Source of the DNA: Anderseniella sp.
GTDB lineage: Bacteria; Pseudomonadota; Alphaproteobacteria; Rhizobiales; Aestuariivirgaceae
Length of the DNA: 6,664 bases
Direction of reading: 5' to 3'
NCBI GenBank assembly: GCA_013041995.1
Contig: JABDRA010000226.1
Span: 1-6,664, forward strand
Below are positions 1-3,843 of the stretch, piece after piece; the stretch's first letter is position 1, and every line of letters starts with the position of its first letter. Under the pieces are notes generated by a model. It made no database searches. It was not told the origin of the DNA and was given only the letters and a program-made list of their open reading frames with translations. The translations under genes were made by a program, and so were the position numbers.

Positions 1-126
1 GATCAGGGCGTATCACAATGGATTGAGCGGCTGGCCGACGCTATTGAAGCGATGATTGCCAATGACCAGATCAAGGCACTAAGGCACCCTGACCCGGTGC
101 AGCAGGAACTTGCAGGAGACAGATGA
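1..126 (+). CDS. 3' end of probable N-formylglutamate amidohydrolase-like protein (partial)
   Basis: An open frame enters from the left edge and gives 41 codons ending at TGA 124-126. The visible residues include DQGVSQWIERLADAIEAM, an amphipathic helix of the kind that closes N-formylglutamate amidohydrolase-family proteins, which hydrolyse N-formylglutamate (or related formyl-amino acids) to formate and the amino acid. The assignment leans on this short tail and on my recollection that this family often precedes DUF1244 in Hyphomicrobiales. The catalytic domain lies outside the window, so function cannot be confirmed. The stop overlaps the next start as ATGA, which suggests translational coupling with the DUF1244 gene. 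That the frame is real is well supported by this overlap; the family name is only a moderate inference. Confidence 0.6.
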   Translation, partial: DQGVSQWIERLADAIEAMIANDQIKALRHPDPVQQELAGDR

Positions 127-425
127 AGATGGACCAGAAAACCCAAACCGAACTGGAAGCGGCTGCATTTCGCCGCCTCGTCGCGCATTTGCGTGAGCGT
201 ACCGATGTGCAAAACATCGACCTGATGAACCTGGGCGGGTTCTGCCGTAACTGCCTGTCCAACTGGCTCAAAGATGCTGCGGATGAAACAGGTATTGCGC
301 TGGACAAGGAAGCTGCGCGCGAGCATGTCTATGGGATGCCATATGCCCAATGGAAAGCCACTTATCAGACCGAGGCCACGCCCGAACAGGCAGAGGCATT
401 TGCGAAATCGCATACCGATCACTAG
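123..425 (+). CDS. DUF1244 family protein
   Basis: This 100-residue cytoplasmic protein belongs to DUF1244 (PF06844), a small, mostly helical family of unknown function found in proteobacteria. The family signatures are visible: GGFCRNCLSNW at residues 38-48, with a C41-x2-C44 pair, and YGMPYAQWK at 70-78. The cysteine pair could bind metal or be redox-active, but that is inference. Its length is normal for the family and no signal peptide or membrane segment is seen. AGGAG at 114-118 is 4 nt before the ATG at 123 and 10 nt before a second in-frame ATG at 129, so initiation at residue 3 is also possible. The start at 123 overlaps the upstream stop (ATGA). The TAG stop touches the first base of a palindromic repeat. 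Confidence 0.9.
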   Translation: MKMDQKTQTELEAAAFRRLVAHLRERTDVQNIDLMNLGGFCRNCLSNWLKDAADETGIALDKEAAREHVYGMPYAQWKATYQTEATPEQAEAFAKSHTDH

Positions 426-462
426 AGCAACATGGGTTCACTTGAACCCATAAAGTTGCTCT
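424..462 (+). repeat. Palindromic repeat, copy 1 (bulged hairpin)
   Basis: An 8-bp outer stem (AGAGCAAC 424-431 with GTTGCTCT 455-462) encloses a 9-bp inner stem (ATGGGTTCA 432-440 with TGAACCCAT 443-451). An unpaired AAA (452-454) lies on the 3' side only. All 17 pairs are perfect; in practice the innermost bases would open to form the loop. It begins inside the DUF1244 stop codon. No T-tract follows, so it is not a canonical intrinsic terminator, although it could stabilise the 3' end of the upstream mRNA or slow polymerase. It shares its architecture, and CCCAT-AAA-GTTGCTC sequence, with the repeats at 476-523 and 1756-1798. Confidence 0.85.
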
Positions 463-475
463 AACACTTAGAAGC

Positions 476-523
476 GATCAGGTTTATGATTTTTGGTTGG
501 AACAACCAAAAATCATCCTGATC
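476..523 (-). repeat. Palindromic repeat, copy 2 (bulged hairpin, inverted relative to copy 1)
   Basis: A 7-bp outer stem (GATCAGG 476-482 with CCTGATC 517-523) encloses a perfect 14-bp inner stem (486-499 with 503-516) and a 3-nt loop (500-502). An unpaired TTT (483-485) lies on the 5' side. Read on the minus strand this becomes an AAA bulge on the 3' side after an inner stem that starts ATG and ends CAT, exactly as in copy 1. The paired sequences differ between the two copies while pairing is kept. It lies 54 nt upstream of the gapR start, so it would sit in a gapR leader if transcription begins upstream of it. Confidence 0.85.
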
Positions 524-577
524 TGAAGCAACACACGTTCAGATGAGCGCTTAGAGTAGATAGAACGGACGTAATCC

Positions 578-865
578 ATGGACACCAAAACAAGTTTTGC
601 GCAAGGCCAGCTTCGAAGCCTGATCGAACGCATTGAGCGGCTGGATGAAGAAAAGAAGGCGATCGCGGCTGACATCAAGGAAATCTACGGTGAGGCCAAA
701 TCCAATGGTTTCGACACCAAGATCATGCGCAAGGTGGTCAGTCTCCGCAAGAAAGACAGCGCCGAGCGCCAGGAAGAAGAAGCCATTCTCGACCTTTATC
801 TCAGCGCACTCGGCATGATTGCCGCAGATAGCGGCGGGCAGGACGATGCTGCTGCTGCGGAATGA
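578..865 (+). CDS. gapR: GapR-like nucleoid-associated protein (DUF2312/UPF0335)
   Basis: This 95-residue protein matches the DUF2312 family, whose studied member is Caulobacter GapR. GapR is an alphaproteobacterial chromosome-structuring protein that binds overtwisted, AT-rich DNA ahead of replication and transcription and helps type II topoisomerases. Visible features are a heptad-rich helix at about residues 8-42 ([20 protein letters not shown]), the family core [11 protein letters not shown] at 44-54, a basic cluster R57-K59, and the highly conserved [16 protein letters not shown] at 64-79. The tail is acidic and alanine-rich and probably disordered. The ATG at 578 has only a weak purine stretch (ACGGA, 565-569) before it, but the conserved region begins near residue 8, so this start fits. 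The gene stands 152 bp from DUF1244, separated by two hairpins, and may have its own promoter; none is obvious. Confidence 0.92.
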   Translation: MDTKTSFAQGQLRSLIERIERLDEEKKAIAADIKEIYGEAKSNGFDTKIMRKVVSLRKKDSAERQEEEAILDLYLSALGMIAADSGGQDDAAAAE

Positions 866-918
866 TTGAATGCATATGAGGGTTATCGCCGCCGCTCAAT
901 AACTGAGGTAGGAAATCC

Positions 919-1725
919 ATGAGCGCAGCAGCACTTGTTATAGTCGCCGTTTTGGGGAGTATGCAATTGGGCTGGGCGAGTGCGGCGGCTAACCAGGACG
1001 TTCATACGGTGAGGCTGCTGGAACCTGCCATTGAGATCGCCGTTCCGAATTCCACTGAACCAGAGCCTTCACACGCAGATAATCTGAGAGCCTCGGTCGA
1101 GCACATGCTGCTGGGCAATTACCATCTGGACAATGGAGATTATGAAGCTGCCCTGGCTGAATACACCACGGCGCTGGATTATGACCCGAAGTCCTGGGTT
1201 GCATTTCTGCTGCGGGCCTACCTTTATCAGTTGCAAAGCAAAAATGCGCTGGCCATTAAAGACCTCAACAAGACAATAGAGCTCAATGCGACGGTTGAAG
1301 CCCATGTCATGCGGGGTGTCGCGTACGCCTTTTCAGGAGACGACGATGCCGCCCTTAAAGACTATGTGACGGCGGTGCGCATCGATCCTGCCTATGGAAG
1401 CACCTACAAGCAGCGTGCCTACATTTATCTGCGGCGTGGAAGGTTTGCTGAAGCCGAAGTTGACATCAAGAAGGCGATGAGGCTGCTGCCGGGCGATCTG
1501 GAGGTTCAGCACAGTTTCGGAGATGTTCTGTACTATGGTGGACAGACCAGGGCTGCAAAACGGCAATGGGAAAAAACCTGCGCGATTGCCGATGGTGAAA
1601 TGACCAGCGACTGGCAGCGGAGGTTGGCAGCTATCGGCCGTTACAAGGGCACGGTAGACGGCAAGTGTGATGGTGAATTAATTGACGTCTTTGCAGCTTG
1701 CGCGCGTGACAAGTGTCAATTCTGA
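919..1725 (+). CDS. Exported TPR-repeat protein of unknown function
   Basis: This 268-residue protein begins with a hydrophobic segment (residues 2-23, ending WASAAA), consistent with Sec export and cleavage near residue 23, though the n-region lacks basic residues. After an acidic, proline-containing linker (about 30-58), four to five TPR units follow at about 59-92, 93-126, 127-159, 160-193 and 194-226, each ending in the typical hydrophobic-x-Pro-x pattern (for example ALDYDPKS, AVRIDPAY). TPR arrays hold partner proteins, so a periplasmic scaffold role is inferred; no partner can be named. The last 40 residues form a non-TPR cap with C250, C261 and C266, and C221 just before, which may form disulfides. 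The start is firm: GAGGTAGGA (905-913) lies 5 nt upstream and an in-frame stop (904-906) excludes extension. It follows gapR by 53 bp on the same strand and could be co-transcribed. Confidence 0.85.
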   Translation: MSAAALVIVAVLGSMQLGWASAAANQDVHTVRLLEPAIEIAVPNSTEPEPSHADNLRASVEHMLLGNYHLDNGDYEAALAEYTTALDYDPKSWVAFLLRAYLYQLQSKNALAIKDLNKTIELNATVEAHVMRGVAYAFSGDDDAALKDYVTAVRIDPAYGSTYKQRAYIYLRRGRFAEAEVDIKKAMRLLPGDLEVQHSFGDVLYYGGQTRAAKRQWEKTCAIADGEMTSDWQRRLAAIGRYKGTVDGKCDGELIDVFAACARDKCQF

Positions 1726-1755
1726 TTTCTTCAAAGCCTGTTTGATTTCAAAGCG

Positions 1756-1798
1756 TTCGAGCAATTTCATGGGGTCTGTGGAACCCCATGCTGCGTTA
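1756..1798 (-). repeat. Palindromic repeat, copy 3, in a convergent gene junction
   Basis: An 8-bp inner stem (CATGGGGT 1768-1775 with ACCCCATG 1783-1790) has a 7-nt loop. Read on the minus strand the inner stem is followed by AAA and then TTGCTCGAAC, closely matching copy 1, which has CCCAT, AAA, then GTTGCTCTAAC. The matching 5' outer arm has decayed to CGCAG, leaving at most three pairs. It starts immediately after the stop of the DUF882 gene, just as copy 1 starts at the DUF1244 stop. It lies between convergent genes and may help end transcription from both sides, but no T-tract is present on either strand. Confidence 0.7.
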
Positions 1799-3259
1799 TC
1801 AGTTGCCGAAGTTCAGTGGTGCTTCCACGACCTTCAGAACTTTTGAACTTTGAGCTTCGCTCTGCTGCCAGATTTTCTGGGTGCCGACGGCTTCAGGTGT
1901 GAAGTTGCCCTTGCCTGTACGGTTGACAATCTGGCTGTCGCCCTTGCCGGAGCGGTTCACGCCGTTATCAGCATTTACCGGTTGTTCTTCGGCTGGTTCT
2001 GCACCGGGCATGAACGCTTCGATCAAACGCGCCAGTGCTGATTTGTCTTCTCTGCTGAGCGGGTGAATCTCGTGCTCTTCGTCGTGAATAAATGGCTGCG
2101 GTGCACCATCACGCCGCGCGATTTCATCTGTGTTGGTGAACAGGTCACTCAGGCTGGACGTGTTGGCATAGCTGACACTCAAAGGACGAATGCCGGACCG
2201 CTGCACAGCCGGTGCCGTTGCTGTGTTGAGGCTGCCCTTGGCAGTTGAATTAACCGAGTTCAAGTCTTCAACGGCCAATGAGGCGATGGTGACGGGACCA
2301 AGGCTGCCACGTACTGGTGAGACGCTATCTTCCGAGAAATTCTGGCGCTCAACCGGTGCAGAAGCAGGTTCGATCTGCATGTTGGCTGCTGCCAGCATGA
2401 GAACTTCAATCGGCCGTGGACGCGGCTTGGGTGCACTACGCAAGGATGCTGTGACCGCAGTTGGAGCCGGTGTCGTGGCAACGGCGGCGATAACGGCTTC
2501 AGCCATGCTGGCCGGCATCAGGCTGACCGGACCGGACTGGCTCTTTTTGCTATTAGCTGGAGCGGGCTGGAAAGCGGCATATTGCAGGTTGTTCGGGCGA
2601 CCTTTCCGGGCAGCCACGGTTTTATAATACTTGCGGGCAATTTTTGCCTGGCGGCCTGCGCTCATGCGCGGCCAGTGACGGACGCTGCCATTGTCAATGT
2701 GCACGAAGCCGTACTTGCCGGAGCGCGGGTAATAGCCAACGCCACCGATCTTGCGCACAAAGGCAGAGCCCATGATCTTTTCCACAGGCACATCCGGGAA
2801 GTAAAAATCAATCGCACGTCCCTTCATGTGCTGCGAGGTACGGGCAACCTTGCGCCCGATCCGCTTCAACATGGCATTGGTGCGAGGCGACCGGTAACCG
2901 GACACGATGTGGACGGGTTTTTTCGAACCAAGGTCAGCGTGCAATTCCCACAAAAGGTCAATTGTTTCCAGCGACATCTTGGTTGGCTCGTTGCGGCGCC
3001 AATCGCGCAGGAACCAGTTGATTTTCTTCAGCGCAGCCCGATCGTACTTGCCGTTTCTCTTGTAGGTAACGGTCAGTGTTTCCTTGGTATGCGTGAAATA
3101 CATTGAAAGTGTGCGGTTTTCTGCAGATGCAACAGCTGACGTAGCCACGCACGCGCCCAACGCGATCGTGACTGCGAAACAGCCGGTCAAAGCCTTACGT
3201 CTGACCTGAGAAACCACACTGCCGAACGGCGTGGTCCAAGGAACCCTGCACTTCATCAT
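1799..3259 (-). CDS. DUF882/M15-type murein endopeptidase (MepK/YcbK-like) with long C-terminal tail
   Basis: This exported protein belongs to DUF882 (Peptidase_M15_2, PF05951), the family of E. coli MepK (YcbK), a zinc endopeptidase that cuts 3-3 (DAP-DAP) peptidoglycan cross-links. Numbering from the ATG at 3259 (486 residues), the catalytic domain is at about 48-210, with GYRSP at 121-125, SQHMKGRAIDF (H144 and D151) and GFVHID (H187) supplying the expected zinc ligands. The N-terminus has an RR-K-A-L sequence (20-24) before a hydrophobic segment ending in ASA at 44-46, resembling a Tat signal. Residues 220-486 are low-complexity, rich in Ala, Pro and Ser. The frame is open to a TTG at 3349, but that start lacks a ribosome site. 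ATGs at 3259 and 3256 and a GTG at 3217 are alternatives; none has a strong Shine-Dalgarno, so the start is uncertain. It lies downstream of the L,D-transpeptidase gene on the same strand. Confidence 0.88.
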   Translation of the reverse strand: MMKCRVPWTTPFGSVVSQVRRKALTGCFAVTIALGACVATSAVASAENRTLSMYFTHTKETLTVTYKRNGKYDRAALKKINWFLRDWRRNEPTKMSLETIDLLWELHADLGSKKPVHIVSGYRSPRTNAMLKRIGRKVARTSQHMKGRAIDFYFPDVPVEKIMGSAFVRKIGGVGYYPRSGKYGFVHIDNGSVRHWPRMSAGRQAKIARKYYKTVAARKGRPNNLQYAAFQPAPANSKKSQSGPVSLMPASMAEAVIAAVATTPAPTAVTASLRSAPKPRPRPIEVLMLAAANMQIEPASAPVERQNFSEDSVSPVRGSLGPVTIASLAVEDLNSVNSTAKGSLNTATAPAVQRSGIRPLSVSYANTSSLSDLFTNTDEIARRDGAPQPFIHDEEHEIHPLSREDKSALARLIEAFMPGAEPAEEQPVNADNGVNRSGKGDSQIVNRTGKGNFTPEAVGTQKIWQQSEAQSSKVLKVVEAPLNFGN

Positions 3260-3406
3260 CACCACACACGGGAAAACCCCGCATCCCCTAGAATCTGCTC
3301 CCAGCAGAATCTCGTAAGCCTTTGTAACCTTATTCGCCAGAGACCACAAGAATAAGGCTGCTATTAGGCGTTGTTTTTACTCAGCTAATTGATGGTCTCA
3401 CAGCGA

Positions 3407-3425
3407 GCTTAACACCTGCTTAAGC
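3407..3425 (-). promoter_or_regulatory. Candidate CtrA box upstream of the DUF882 gene
   Basis: The sequence is a perfect dyad GCTTAA-N7-TTAAGC (3407-3412 and 3420-3425) containing TTAA-N7-TTAA, the full consensus for CtrA, the cell-cycle response regulator of alphaproteobacteria. I found no other full match in this window. It lies about 150 bp upstream of the preferred DUF882 start and downstream of the candidate -10 box. That position would favour repression of that promoter or control of a second one. CtrA binding is inferred from sequence only. Confidence 0.5.
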
Positions 3426-3444
3426 ACGCACGTAAAACCCGGGG

Positions 3445-3466
3445 ATTATATGTCAGGTTAATGACA
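3445..3466 (-). promoter_or_regulatory. Candidate -10 box and adjacent dyad for the DUF882 gene
   Basis: On the minus strand 3450-3445 reads TATAAT, a perfect -10 hexamer. A dyad TGTCA-N6-TGACA (3451-3466) abuts it on the upstream side, in the position of the promoter spacer. No convincing -35 hexamer is found at 16-18 bp (CAAAAA at 17 bp), so the promoter, if real, may depend on an activator bound at the dyad. The implied leader is about 180 nt. Confidence 0.35.
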
Positions 3467-3510
3467 GTTTTTGACTGATCACATGAAAACTGCCGGTTTT
3501 GCGGCATTTA

Positions 3511-3772
3511 GAGCCCTTCACCCTCAAATAGAAGCGTTTGATGGCACTAAATCAGCTCACTCGGCTAGGCGCACAGCGAAGCGCGATGTGGTGTATCGGG
3601 CAAGCTCTGCAACGACGCCGATGGATTGATTTGGTCCACCGAAGGCCGGTTTTCTGCGCCCGCTGGACTGCGATACGTTCCCCTTGTGGTCAACCAGACC
3701 ACGGCGGGAGCGGTACCTTGCCAGCAAACGCAGAAAATCGGTCAAACGATTCTATTTGAGGGTGAAGGGCTC
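3511..3772. mobile_element. MITE-like element with 31-bp terminal inverted repeats and TA flanks
   Basis: The left end (3511-3541) and the reverse complement of the right end (3742-3772) match at 30 of 31 positions; the one mismatch is 3534/3749. Both ends begin GAGCCCTTCACCC and are bounded by TA (3509-3510 and 3773-3774), which fits a TA target duplication as made by IS630/Tc1-mariner-type and some IS5-group transposases. The 200-bp interior has no transposase motif, so the element is probably non-autonomous and would need a transposase from elsewhere. It sits in the spacer between the L,D-transpeptidase and DUF882 genes, avoiding both the terminator and the candidate promoter. The family cannot be settled from this sequence alone. 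Confidence 0.8.
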
Positions 3773-3788
3773 TAGAGGCAAAAACGAG

Positions 3789-3816
3789 AAATGGGCGCCG
3801 AACATAGCGCCCATTT
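3789..3816 (-). terminator. Probable intrinsic terminator of the L,D-transpeptidase gene
   Basis: A perfect 10-bp stem, AAATGGGCGC (3789-3798) with GCGCCCATTT (3807-3816), has an 8-nt loop. On the minus strand it begins 28 nt after the L,D-transpeptidase stop and is followed by CTCGTTTTTG, a short T-run offset by three bases. This is a reasonable rho-independent terminator in the direction of that gene. It suggests the DUF882 gene is usually transcribed separately. Confidence 0.7.
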
Positions 3817-3843
3817 ACAGTGCTGATTCCATGCCGTGACAAG

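Larger units (their letters stand above)
3260..3843. other. 584-bp intergenic region between the two cell-wall genes
   Basis: No gene is supported here. From right to left it holds the terminator of the L,D-transpeptidase gene (3789-3816), the inserted MITE-like element (3511-3772), and the leader of the DUF882 gene. The leader contains a small dyad TGCCG/CGGCA (3491-3506), a TATAAT sequence on the minus strand next to a TGTCA/TGACA dyad, a CtrA-like box, and a short hairpin TCTGCT-CCC-AGCAGA (3294-3308) inside the possible 5' untranslated region. Short open frames inside the MITE resemble no protein I recognise. Confidence 0.8.

Noticed and set aside
3..422. 139-codon minus-strand open frame
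   Set aside because: It is antisense to DUF1244, which has clear family motifs on the plus strand, and its own translation looks random.
424..523. The two hairpins upstream of gapR as ordinary rho-independent terminators
   Set aside because: Neither is followed by a T-run on either strand, and the shared bulge layout fits a repeat family better.
2190..3106. Two overlapping plus-strand open frames of 145 and 174 codons
   Set aside because: Both are antisense to the DUF882 gene, overlap each other in different frames, and show no recognisable domain.
3260..3349. Upstream extension of the DUF882 protein to the TTG at 3349
   Set aside because: No ribosome site precedes the TTG, and the extension would place over 30 extra residues before an already long signal region.
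3538..3759. Small open frames on both strands inside the MITE-like element as transposase remnants
   Set aside because: Neither translation shows a DDE-type motif or a helix-turn-helix I can recognise, and both run into the terminal repeat.
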